Assembly (NCBI GenBank): GCA_963854835.1
Contig: OY978529.1
Span: 40,172,055-40,236,054, forward strand
Length of the DNA stretch: 64,000 nucleotides
Direction of reading: 5' to 3'
DNA from: Megamerina dolium
Lineage: Eukaryota > Arthropoda > Insecta > Diptera > Megamerinidae
Shown: positions 1 through 11,729 of the stretch, piece by piece
Layout: the number at the start of each line of letters is the position of its first letter
How positions within the stretch are numbered: the first letter of the stretch is position 1
Notes under the pieces: generated by a model
The model's database searches: none
Told to the model about the DNA's origin: nothing
Seen by the model: only the letters and a program-made list of their open reading frames with translations
Made by a program: the position numbers and the translations under genes

Positions 1-147
1 CAACGGCGACAACAACAGCAAGATTTGTCGTCAAGTAACAATAGCAGTGGACAAGATGAAGACGAAAAATGTCGCTACCAGCAAACATCATCAAAAGAGA
101 AAACATCGGCAACTGCATCAACAACACAATTTCACATGGCTGGATAA
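1..147 (+). CDS. 3' end of an unidentified gene (partial)
   Basis: Frame 1 is open from the window edge to a TAA at 145-147, giving 48 residues rich in Gln, Ser, Thr and Asn with a short acidic stretch (GQDEDEK). This is typical of the low-complexity tails of fly regulatory proteins. The sequence turns strongly AT-rich just after it, as a 3' UTR would. Frame 2 is also open, to a TAG at 182-184, and gives a more basic peptide, so the frame is not certain. No domain is visible and no function is proposed. It could also be a chance open stretch. Confidence 0.4.
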   Translation, partial: QRRQQQQDLSSSNNSSGQDEDEKCRYQQTSSKEKTSATASTTQFHMAG

Positions 148-2327
148 AGTGGGCAGAAATTTCGGATCATCGTTTAACAAGTAGATTTTATATTTAATTA
201 TTATTATTTGTTATTCTCTTATTTAAGAACGGTTAACCTAAAACAACTTTAATTTCTCTTAAAGCAAGAAGCATATCAGACCATCAACTCAACCAAGGTA
301 TGAGCCCACCGGCATCTCTCTCACACGTTCAAGTATTTTGATTACAAAATGAGTGTTTTTAAAAATGAACAGAATTGGAAAAAAAACAGCGTACCTCTCA
401 TACAAAAGTATATTTTTGAATGTATATTTTCTGTTGTGCATGTTAATGCAAAGCTATCGAGTTAAATATTCGTTCATGAGTTTCTTTTTATCAGCTAAGA
501 ACTACTCCCATCTCCCGTACAAAAGAAAAATTTTTTTTTAATTCAATTTCCATTTTTTTTTAGTATTGCCGAAGGAAAATTCGCATAAAATTTGAATTCG
601 GCTAATATTTATGAGTACTTAGTAGCCATGCTGAAACAATCAAGTGTGATTTTTGTAAATTTAATACGAATTTTCTTCGGAAATATACTTTTTCGCACCA
701 CCGAAATTGTTTTACATTTTTTTTTTCCTTCATTTTGCCCAAAAAATTGTCATAAAATTTAATTGATTTTATTTTCTTGCAAAAAAAGACACCATGTTTC
801 ATGCTGGCAAACAATAAACCTTCAATAGAAGTTTCTTGATTTTTGTTAAATAAAATGTAAATTTTGTATGAACATTAAGCTTAATTATAATAGATATAAG
901 GTTACATTATATATGGGTTCTATATTGATGAACACATAAGATTCACAAATTTTCCTAAAGATTCATCAAAAAATTTAATTCGCTTCCCTTCGAAAATTTT
1001 TTGAAAATATTTATATACAGTCGCCAACAAAATTAAGCAAAAGACCATAATTACTGAGTTTCGCATACCAGAAGTTAAGTAAAATTTAACACAAAACTGC
1101 TGGCATGTTCCTATATTTCTACGAACAATTTCATTCCGTTTTTTTTTAATCCCTGAGCGCATCGTGTATGTATTCGTATGTATTTTAATTAGAATAGTGA
1201 ATATTGATCTGGCAAAAATTACATTTTACCCCCATTGGATTTAAGTTATTACACGAAAAAAAAAAAACTAAACAATAAACACACACACAACCACATATTA
1301 ATTACCACAAAAGAGTTGTGAAGGGTAATAAATGACAAATGCCACAAAATACAAATAAATTTTTAAAAAACGACGAATATTTATGTACGTGTAGTTGCAC
1401 TCTAATATACAAATGCCCACAGTAATAAATCGGTATTTCGTCATACATACAAATACATATACATTTAAATAATTTATAATTAATTGCATTGATATATGAA
1501 TAATTTCTATGTGTGTACGTAACATCAATAATGGCAAAATGAATAACAATACAAATAATAACAGCAACCACAATACTAACACCTGCAACAATAATATTTA
1601 TTATTATGTACATACATACATAAGTATGTACATAAATACATGAAAATACTCATACATATATATACATATGTAGATACATATGTTTGTTTAATTGAACATG
1701 AATATGTAAGAGCATTTCTTTTTTCGATTCATTTGCAAAAGCAAAAAGGCACAACCCAAAATTGTCACCAATTTTTCACACTGAAAATACATATGTGTAA
1801 CAAATAGCAATTTTTCATTAAAATTTTGTTCATACTTGTATGTACACAGTATGTACATACATATATTCATGAATATACTTAAGTCCATATGCATAGATGC
1901 ATATGTGCTTGTATGTTGGAGAATTAATAAACCAAAAAAAAAAAAGAGAAAAAAACGCACACAGCAACATTAAATACGCACATTCAACATTTTCGACAAA
2001 TTTATTACCAACTGCAATAAAAATTGTTGTAATTGTTGTTTTATACCTATGTATAATAATAATAACAACATTAACATGAATTGAAAAAGCGTATCACGAA
2101 AACGTTGTAACATATTTCACTTATTCATTCATTCATTCATTCATTCATTCATTAATTTACTTATTCATTCAAGTGTAATAAATTATAATTTACTTTAAAA
2201 TGTAATACATTTATTGTAACATCATATACGAAAGTATCATACATACATACATAGGCAGGTATTCAGTACATCTGAAAATGCATATGCATACCCAGTAGAA
2301 ATATGTACGTATATTATTCTATATGTA
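148..2327. other. AT-rich noncoding stretch
   Basis: No gene is supported here. The sequence is AT-rich with many ATACATA/TATGTA runs. A block near 350-480 (CATACAAAA followed by tATTTTcGAA-like A/T words) resembles the degenerate tandem repeat in intron 1 of the gene at 9.4 kb. Small open frames occur on both strands but are made of A/T runs and lack any recognisable domain. Confidence 0.6.
2123..2153. repeat. (TTCA)n microsatellite
   Basis: About seven to eight tandem copies of the tetranucleotide ATTC/TTCA, with looser copies just downstream (TTATTCATTC). Confidence 0.9.
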
Positions 2328-3424
2328 CGAGGGTGATTCCAGAACTACCAGAAAATACACAAAAATTGGAAAAATTTTTCTTTATTTCTCAACATAATCG
2401 CCTTTTAGCTCTATACATTTTTCCCAACGATATTTTATAGCTTCGATACCCTGTATATAGTATGAAATGTCTAGTTCATTAAAATAGCCATCTACCGCAG
2501 ACTCCACCTCTTCATTGCTTGCAGATCTTCTATCACCAAGCCATTTTTTCAAATTCGGAAATAGAAAATAATCCGGAGGAGCTAAAACTGGCGAAAACGG
2601 TGCACGCTGAAGCAATTTGAGCTTATGAAGATAATCAATAAAAATTATCCCACGAGCATCCCAAAAAAACAGACGCCATAACCTTGCCTGCAGATTTAAC
2701 TGTCTTCGCCTTCTTTGGACACGATTCTCCCCTTTCAGTCCACTGTTTTGGATGCTCCTTTGTCTCAGGTATGAAGCGGTGGGCCCATGCCTCATCCATG
2801 GTTACGAATCAACGCAAAAACTCGGCTTTATTACTGTGAAACATCGCCAAACACTCTATAGCAGCATCTTCATGACGTTGTTTTTGTTCTATTGTGAGCA
2901 AACGCGGCACCCATCTTGCACACAACTTTTTCATCTCCAAATTTTCGATCAATATACGATGTATGCCACTTTTTGAAATGCCTGTAATTTTACCTAGCTC
3001 ACGCACCTTCAGCCTGCGATCATCCAATACCATTTTGTGGATTTTCTTAACCGTTTCTGAAGTGGCCACCTCAATTGATCGACCAATACGGTGTTCGTCT
3101 TGGCAGTTCGTACGACCTCGTTTAAATTCTGCCACCATTTTATGGTCGTAAACGAAGGAACATTCTTCCTCATAGTAGAATCTAGTTCGGCTTTAATATT
3201 CGTTGGACTGAGACCTTTCAAATGAAAGTATTGAATTACGTAACGGTGACCAATTTTTTCCATGTTTACAAATTCACTGAGGTCGTTAACTAATACTAAA
3301 CAACGTGGCGCCTTGAAACTTAATACATATGTTTTATAAGGTTGCCACTTTTCACCAAACTAATTTTGTTCAATCTATTGCCGCCATCTATATGTCAGGT
3401 CGGGTAGTTCTGGGACAGACCTCG
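2328..3424 (-). mobile_element. mariner element, internally deleted
   Basis: The element is bounded by imperfect terminal inverted repeats beginning CGAGG with a shared CCAGAACTACC block. It is flanked on both sides by TA (2326-2327 and 3425-3426), the mariner target duplication. Its 1097 bp is about 0.2 kb shorter than a typical mariner. The missing part lies inside the transposase gene. It is non-autonomous. Confidence 0.93.
2382..3263 (-). pseudogene. mariner transposase pseudogene
   Basis: Read on the minus strand, the N-terminal helix-turn-helix part starts at 3263 (MEKIGHRYVIQYFHLKG). It shifts frame after IKWW near 3130 and continues as MVAEFKRGRT to AEFLR, where a stop codon interrupts it. 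It then reads through the first catalytic Asp (VTMDEAW). An extra T in a T-run shifts frame again at VFWDARG. After FIDYL the protein jumps directly to a degraded SPVLAPPDYFLF, which holds the third catalytic Asp. The roughly 60-70 residues with the second Asp (HQDNAP motif in relatives) are gone. Two frameshifts, one nonsense codon and the deletion make it inactive. Subfamily not assigned with certainty. Confidence 0.93.
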
Positions 3425-3639
3425 TACATTATTTTTACTCCACATAACATAAGTAGATATCTTTGATTAATATAGAAAGTACCACACGTGTTGTACAATC
3501 CCGATTATCCTTTTCGTATGATTTCAAAATCTTATGATTTCAGAGCAAGTAATTCTCTAAATATTTCATAATTATTTTAAAATCATTTACCACACCCACT
3601 TGTCTCAACCTGTTCATCTTTTACGTCTAATCCAATAAG

Positions 3640-4330
3640 GGGTTCCGCAAGTATTTTTTAGAATAAAACTCATTAAAATCAATTTAATAATCAAAAATTA
3701 TGTTTGAGATATAAGTTCGATTTATGTCATTTAATGTTTGAAAATAATTTCTTTTAAATGTTGGTCGCAAGTGGCTCTTACATGATTCATTGTATGGGTC
3801 CAATAATTGCGCGTGTTATGTTTGCTTCTAATGCGGGAATCGATTGTACTTTATCGACATAAACAAGTGATTTAACATACTTCAATAAAAAGTAATCCAA
3901 CGGCGTCAGATCACAAGATCTTATAGGTCAAATCATGGGTCTATTTCTTGATAGGACGTTCTCATTAAAACTTTCTTTCAATAAATCGATGGTTTGGCAG
4001 CAATATTCACATTAGATCGACTTCTACGTACTCTGGTCGGGTGATGAAATGATAAATAATGAAAAATTGATTCGAAATTTATTGATTATTTCACGAATAG
4101 TGTGTTCAGTTGGACGATTATGAACACCATAAAATGGTTGAAGAGCACGAAAAATATTTCTCACTGAACACTGATTTTGAAAATAAATGCCCACAATTTG
4201 AAAATGTTGTTCTGGCGTGAGTCTATTCATGGTGAAATATCAATGAATAATGAGCACAAATGTCATATGAACATGACGCGTGAGATGTCTGAGATTACTT
4301 TTGGAAAAAGTAGCTCCAATTCGATCACAC
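3640..4330 (-). mobile_element. Decayed Tc1/mariner-superfamily element with DUF4817-type head
   Basis: On the minus strand an ATG at 4230 starts MNRLTPEQHFQIVGIYFQN, a helix-turn-helix domain of the DUF4817 type that heads a group of insect transposases. It continues to about 4024. Downstream (3790-3960) another frame reads DLLKESF, then SCDLTPLDYFLLKYVKSL, the C-terminal catalytic region of the same family with its third acidic residue. Almost all of the middle of the transposase is missing and stop codons are present. The outer ends are approximate because no clear terminal repeats were found. Domain names rest on family knowledge. Confidence 0.75.
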
Positions 4331-4344
4331 TTTAGTACAGAATC

Positions 4345-4668
4345 AATATTTTTGACTCCTTTACCAAAACTTACTGTTGTGCGTGTTAAATTTTGGATAG
4401 TATTAGAAGGGATCTACTTATATTAGCCGGTCCCGAACAGAAGAATCCTTGTGACATCACCTTTTTGAACTTTTTCACAGAGTTCTTTTAGAATCCTTTT
4501 CAAGGCAAATCGTTACTGCCGAAAGCATTTCCAATTGCTTGCCGACAGATGGGTATTGTTCAAAAGAAAAATTATTTTGGCAATAAAATTCTGCTACAGC
4601 CGGAGATTGAACCCACAACCAACATATTAGAATGCCAACGTGCTAACCACTGAGCTACTAGGCGCTCT
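4345..4668 (-). mobile_element. tRNA-derived SINE, copy 1
   Basis: The 5' head is at the right. Read on the minus strand it contains TAGCTCAGTGGTTAG, a pol III A-box-like block, then GGGTTCAATCTCC, a B-box-like block, then a body shared with the copies at 10.7, 11.1 and 60.2 kb (GCCGGCTAA/TGACATCA region, TTGCTTGCCGACAG). The A/T-rich 3' tail seen in the other copies is missing or decayed. Internal promoter boxes and repetition in the window support a SINE rather than a tRNA gene. Confidence 0.85.
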
Positions 4669-4799
4669 AATTTTTCCGGGTAAAATTTTAAACAGATTCA
4701 CTCAGGAAAAACATACAATTTAGATTATTTTAAGAAGTTCTACTCAAAACAGCACAAAGAAATTCCTAATTTGGAAACGCCGAACTTTTAATTTTAGCT

Positions 4800-5540
4800 G
4801 GCATTATAAAAACATCAATTTTGTAGGGGAGCCCCTCTAAGTAGTAGGTGAAATTTTGAGGATTAAAAATAAATAAGTATCAATCATACGTTTTACCGCT
4901 CTAGAGGCCATCCCTTTCAGTTATGGGATGATTTATTTATTTTCATGTGTTTTTTCTCCCATTTTATATTGGAGTACTTTTAGGGAGTAGAGATGAGGGG
5001 TAAGTATGTTGAGGAGTAAAAATTACTGAGGATCAATCATACATTTCACTGCTCTAGAGGTAATTCCTGTTCTGTAATGGAATCATTTGTCGATTTTCAG
5101 ATTTTTTTCTCTCATTTTTTTAGGAGTCTTTTCAAAGGGTAAAGCTAGGGGGTATGTATATTTAAAGTAAATTTTATGAAGTACAAATTAATGGAATTCA
5201 TACATCTGACCACTCTAGAGACGATTCCAGGGCTGCTATTGTCGATTATCATAAGTGTTTTTTTCGATCATTTTGTATGGGAGTACCCTTAAAGGGTAGA
5301 AATATGAAGGGGGAAAATATACTTAAAGAAAATGTTGTGAAGCAAAAATTAATGGAAGTCAGTGATAAATTTCCTGTTCATGGGATTATTTAACGATTTT
5401 AGTAACGGATTAAAGATTTGGGTGACATACATATTCAGGTAATTTTGGGAAGAAAACTGAATAAGTCGATTATATGGTTTATCCTTACAGGGGCGACCCT
5501 GGGCAACTATGGGGTTATTTGTCGATTTTGAGATGTCGAA
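4800..5540. repeat. Degenerate tandem repeat, about 150-165-bp period
   Basis: Four or more diverged units share, in order, a TCATAC word, CgcTCTAGAGg (4907, 5051 and 5212 region), a pyrimidine-rich word near TCGATTTTcag, a CATTTTatatgGGAGTact block and an AGGGTAgag block. Units drift from each other by many substitutions and small gaps. A single related block lies at 14690-14775. It is probably internal tandem sequence of a dispersed repeat; no coding content is seen. Confidence 0.7.
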
Positions 5541-6043
5541 TCACAGGTAGTCTTTTAACTTTAACTTTATTAAATTATAATCTGTCTACATTGACATTCA
5601 GTATTTCCTATATTCTATTACAAAAGTTGATATGAGTCCCTGTCCAAAAATATTTAGGCAGTAAATTTTGATAAAAAGCGATATATCTGGTCACCGTATA
5701 TTCGATAGAAAATGTCAAATATTTTACGGAGAAAATTTAAGAGATTTAGGTATAACTAACCTAAATTTTTATAATGACAACACATTCAAATAAATGTAGA
5801 ACAAGTAAAAGTGCCGAAAAAAAAAATTTCATATGAAAAATAATAGCTAACAATACTATGTTTACATTTAAAGAACAATAATTAAGTGAATGCTAAAGTT
5901 AATAAATAAAACAATCAAAATGAGAACTTGCTAAAAAAGAAAGTTCTGATTTGTATTGTATCCAAATCCAGAATAAAATCATAGTCTTCAAAATGAAAAT
6001 TGATAATTTACAATATCAATAAAACTGACAATTGTGGTGGTGG

Positions 6044-6074
<31 letters not shown>

Positions 6075-9000
6075 GATTGTAATAATAATAATGTAAAAAT
6101 AAAGAGTTACTTGAGGTTACTTGACAACATTGTCATCTTTACTCTGTTATCGAAAATAGATTAATTTTTTTCATTAAACACTTGTCTCTATTACTTGGTA
6201 AACATGCTTGTATGAGTTACAGGTAACATACACATTGTTGAACTATACTTGTAATCATTGTCAGAAGCCGAAGAATATCTTCAAATTCAAGCATGTAATT
6301 GTGAGTGAGCCGAATGTATTTGCAAGGTAAAATCATATGTTGAACTTAACCTAAAATTCTACGCATTCTAATGCATACACACAAATACAATATTTAAAGT
6401 AACAAAAAAAAACTGTCTTTGTTTATAAAACCTCACCGTCCTCATCGATATTTTTGCAATAACGAAATTACCTTGCAATAAAAATGGTATGGCGCAGAAG
6501 CAAAGACACGATCAAACCTATTTCTGTACTGTACTAAGCGTGATTTTGACCTTAGCAGCTTTTATTGAATTATGAGCTATAGAAAATTCAAAATGCATTT
6601 AATTACTCGTATATGAATGCTAATTGTAGTGAATTAGATATGTGTCTATATTCGCACATGCTCGTATATAACAAACTCTTTTAGAGCAATTAGTTAACAG
6701 AAATACATAGAAGGTATTTAAATGATTTAACACTTAAAAATTGGATGCAAACATAGCAAGTATTTACCACTTATGTATGTACATACAAACATGCTTGCAA
6801 CATTCAGCTTAATTAACAAACAAGACTTCATGTCCCCACAGAGTAACAAAGGTATATTAATCGTTTCCAAAAACAAACATAAAAAAAAAGAAATAAGAAA
6901 ATTAAATTTAAACAACTATGTTACTTGTCATCTGCCAATGTTACATACCTGTATACGAAAAATTAATGCAATCTATATACATACGATAAGGTATGCATCA
7001 ACTAACATAGAATAGGGTCACATTGGAAAGAGCAAAAGATGGATATTTCGAATATGTTCATATATACGTACGATATGTTGGTACTGATAATACTTACTGA
7101 TGATAATGGTATGTGCGCATGTTGAGGTTTGTGTGGTATTTTGCAGCGTGTTAATTAAAATGCATATTTAATGATGCCAAATTGCTAAAGTGTGTCTTCC
7201 ACTAGACCAACGTTGTAATAAAAATTAAAAAATAATGAAATGGGACAAGATATCTAATCTAAAGATAGGTACATCTGAAAAACGATAAATATATTTGTAA
7301 TACATAGATTTCGATGTGATATTTGCTGAGATTTTAGATGGCAGATGGAAAGAGTGATGACAAGATTCTAGGGATAAATGGTTTAATAATTGCTTGTAAA
7401 TTATAGATTACAACTTATTTATTTGACTAATACATACAACCGACAGTTGTCTATTGCCTGCATTCAGAACATTTTGCTAGTAGTCTTTGTTTTTCGCTCA
7501 CTAGAGACATTTAGGAATGTAAAACACGCGGACTAGCCCTGGATTTGTTTCTGCATTTGTCATCTTCCGCCACTGACATCAGAATACAACACTTTCTTGT
7601 CGTCATTCGTCAGTTCCTTCTTTCGATATCACCCAGCCAATGTCAATTGCTAGATTTTTATGCGCTCAATTGTGTCAATATCTGTATACCAGGGATGCCA
7701 TGCCATGACGACGAATTTTAATTGTGCATTTTCGGTCCTCAAGAGAGGGTTCAACATCTTTCGAAAGAGAAAATAATTGCAGAGGGACAATCTGGTGAAC
7801 ACGGCAGAATTTTAAATTCCATTTTTTCGCAATATTTCCGCAATCTTTTAATTAGTGATTCAGAAGGGATTTCATTATGATGGCAACGCTACTTTTTGAA
7901 GCCTCACGAGTCATGAATCAGTTTTAAAGACAATATCTAGAAGTTACGATATTAAAAATTTATATTATTGGTAATAATAGCCGAAAAATGATAATTTTTG
8001 AAGTTAGAAAAAAACCTGAGGATGATGACGGCAATCCAACCCAATGAGTTCGAATTCAGCGACATCAAATCTACAGAGTAAAAGTAATATTCTATAGATT
8101 TTCAGTCGTTAAATGTACATAAGTCAATGATTGTATTTCAGCCATTAACCTCAAGAGAACATGCAAAAGTAGCCAAGAAATTCAGTTTTTAAGGTTAGAA
8201 AAATATCTGAGTATGATGTCAGATATCTGACCACGAATCCTCTCATATCAGATGCAAATTAGACTTACAAAATACTTAGAAGTTGTAGACAAAACAGTTT
8301 CCAAGTGTTAAAAATCAAAAGTAATGATTTAAAATCATAGAAATTGACTGTGATACGAATTGAAACCGTGATAATGCGAAGGGGGGTTATTTTATGTATG
8401 ATTAGCTGTTCCAAAGTCATAACTGGCACTAAAGGTGAATATTCTAATATAATTTTAAGCATAAAGGAACTCGGCCATATTTCAACATCGACTGTCGGTC
8501 TTTAAAACTCATCAACGTCTGCAAAATATGGAAATTAAAATAATTGTGTTAAAAAATACATTGAAAGTCCTACTAAATTCTAAAAGAAAAAATATCTAAT
8601 GCAAACTTCAGTAGTTTAGCTCTTTCCTGAAAAAATTCCCCAAAAAAAAAATTAAGTCCCACACCACACAACAACCTTTTGCTAATAAATTGTCAATATA
8701 AAAACAATATGTAGGTCATCGTAAACATGAGCTTTTTGTATTCGAAGAATCTAGTTTAAGAATTGATATTCATATAGATAAATTTTAATACTCGTATACG
8801 AGTATATGAAATAAATTCCAATTGATTAATGTTAATAAGGCATATGTTCATCAAATGGAGACATTTAAATATGAAGAAAGTAAAAATCAAATATATACGT
8901 TAATCATACAAGAAAAAGCCAAATAAAATAATTAGCATGTTATTGTAACTGTGGTATACCATCAAGCATGATGATGATACTGATGATGATGATACTCTCA

Positions 9001-9300
9001 GAGGATGTGTAAACAAAAATAAACACGATCTTTAAGTTGTATGTAGAACAAGACACCTTAGTATGAAATAGATAAACACACATATATTTAGAATAGGCCA
9101 AGCAGTTGTAAAGTACGCGTAAGCTAACGAGCTGCTTCTGTCTTGAATTGCAACTTCCAATTGTAAATTATAAACTCATCGAATCATCAAACAATCAATC
9201 GGCAAAGACGATGGGACGTTAATACTCGCCCGAAAGTGCGTAACTTGAAGGAAATTATGGAAATACACGAATTTAATTATCGTAAATACAGTGATGTGTT
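5541..9300. other. Noncoding intergenic stretch
   Basis: No gene is recognised. The stretch is AT-rich. Two diverged copies of a block reading roughly ttagaaaaataTCTGAGgATGATG occur near 8010 and 8200. The rightmost part, up to 9429, is presumably promoter and 5' UTR of the gene starting at 9430. A polypyrimidine run followed by AG near 9312 could be the acceptor of a 5' UTR intron. Confidence 0.55.
6037..6091. repeat. (GAT)n/(GTG)n microsatellite
   Basis: A GTG run followed by about nine GAT triplets with single-base variants and then TAATAATAATAA. It is noncoding in context. A shorter GATGATGAT tract is at 8968-8996. Confidence 0.85.
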
Positions 9301-9429
9301 TTTTTTTTTAGATACTAAATTCCTCTCTTCTTAAAGTGATATCTTAAAATTAGTTAACTTCAAATAATCTATTTATGTAGATGTGTAAAAGAAAAAGTGA
9401 AGAAAAAAGAAATCAATAATTTAAAAGTC

Positions 9430-11697
9430 ATGTTAATTTTGTATAAAACGTTCCAACTGCTAGTCTACATCATAATTGTACAATTTTATGATGTAAATGG
9501 ATATTCTCAAGTAATAACCAGTGGTAGTGTTAGTGCAAATCAAGGTCCAAAAATATTTAAAGCTCTTAATGCGGATTTAATTTATCCTAAAATGTAAGTT
9601 ATCATAAGAAGAAAATGTATGAAATATTCATAAATGCGTAATACCGATCAAATTGAATACTCTGAATACTCCTTTTTAATCAAAGTCGTAAAAAAAACAG
9701 AGCAAATGCAAGTGCGAACGTTTGAATTAAAATGTTCGGTTTGTGTGGAAGGTATATAAAAAAAAAAGATAGCGGATAACGCCTACGCTTAAAAATTAAA
9801 GCTTTTATACTCTTAAACATTTATAGCCGAATTCTGTGAAACGACGTGTCACTTTGTTTTGCATATAAAATATAAAAAAATATTTAATTATTAAACTTAG
9901 GTTATTGAACAGATATCGAAATAATTGAAAATATCAAAATAGCGACCATGATTCTAAAACCATACATACCTACATTCCATACAAAAGCTTATGTTCGAAT
10001 TTGTAAATTCTTAATTTTGACAATTAAAATTAAAGTTACCTAGCTGAAATTTGATACAAAAAGATAATTTTCTCAACGAATGAATATGCTTAAGAAGGGA
10101 TGTTCTCAAATGAAAACCACATACACCTGTCATACAAAAACATATTTGCGAAAATATATTTTCTTATTTTATGCACTTAAATATCAAGGTATCGAATTGA
10201 AGCTTATTACATATGATTTTTTTGACTAAACACATAGTCAGGTCAAGAATGAGTATTATTGAATGAAAACCATACTTAGTTCCCATACAAAAATTTGTTT
10301 TCGAAAATATATTTTTTGAATTTATACCCTTAAATATAAAGCAATCGAACTGAACCTCAGTACCAGCGATTATTTCCACTAACAACATCAAAAAATGTTT
10401 AAATGAACTTAAGTACATGAAGTACCTCCCATAGAAAAATATATAGTCGAATATATATTTTCTGATTTTATGCATTTGAACATAAAGCAATCAACCCATG
10501 AAACCCATACCCAGCTCCCAAATAAAAGTTTGTATTCGAAAATATAAAGCTCGAAGCTGAATCTTGGTACAAACGATTATTTCCACTAAAAACATAACAC
10601 ACTTACTTCCCATACAAAATATGCTGAATATATATCTATAAATTTTTATAAATGATTTTGTATAATTAATTATTTTAACTGACAACATAATCAGTTTCAA
10701 AATGGGCATAATCGTATAAAAATTACTCCTACATCCCATAATAAAAATATAAATATGTGACGCTTATAAACCCCGAAGGTCCCCTTTGACCAATCTTCTC
10801 TTTCAGTCTTGTTGTGAGTGTTAATTTTTTGAATAGTATTAGAATGGACCTACTTATAAAAGACGATTCCGATAGGCAGAGTTCTTATGACATCACTTTT
10901 TCTGAGCTTTGCCACAGAGCTCTTTTGGAAGCTTTTTAATGGCAATTGATGGCTGCAGGTGGTTACCATTCAAAAGAAAAATCATTTCGATATCAAATTT
11001 GTACTTTAGCCAGGGATTGAGCCCACGGACAACAGATCAGAAGGCCAACGCACTAACTCACTGATCTACGACCTACCTTCCATAAAAAAAAAATTAATAT
11101 GTGGCACTTAAAGCCCAAAAGGGCTCATTGGCCGAGCTTCTCTTCCATTACTGTTGTGCGTCTTAAATTTTGGACAATATTAGAAGGGACCTACTTATTT
11201 TAGCCGGTTCCGAACGGCAGAACACTTGTGACATCACTTTTTCTGAGCTTTGTCACAGAGTTCTTTAAGAAGCTTTTTCATGGCAAGTTGTTACTGTCGG
11301 AAGAATTGCCAATTGCTTGCCGACTGGTGGGTACCGTTCGAAAGAAAAATCTTATCGATATTAAATTTGTTATGCATCAGCCGTGGATTGAACCACGATC
11401 TACAGATCAGAAGGCGAACACACTAACCACTGAGCTACGGCACCCACCTTCCATACAAAAGTATATATCCGAAGTTGTATATTTTTACCTAATGACAGAA
11501 CGGCTTGATATATAAAACACTTTTTTTTTTATTATAAATACTCTCCAAAGCAAACAAATTCACCCATCCGTTGTTGTCCTATAAAGCTGAGTGATGAAAC
11601 ATATGACGAATGTCTTCTCATTCATTTATTTGCAGTTTTAATTCAAGCGATAATAGTATCTCAACAACACAATGGCCAATGTTAATACCAACAATAA

Positions 11698-11729
<32 letters not shown>

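Noticed and set aside
1298..1613. Two overlapping minus-strand open frames of about 100 codons
   Set aside because: They are built from ATACATA-type low-complexity DNA, have no domain and no splice or start context.
2118..2175. CRISPR-like short repeats
   Set aside because: Simple ATTC microsatellite in a eukaryotic genome; no spacers.
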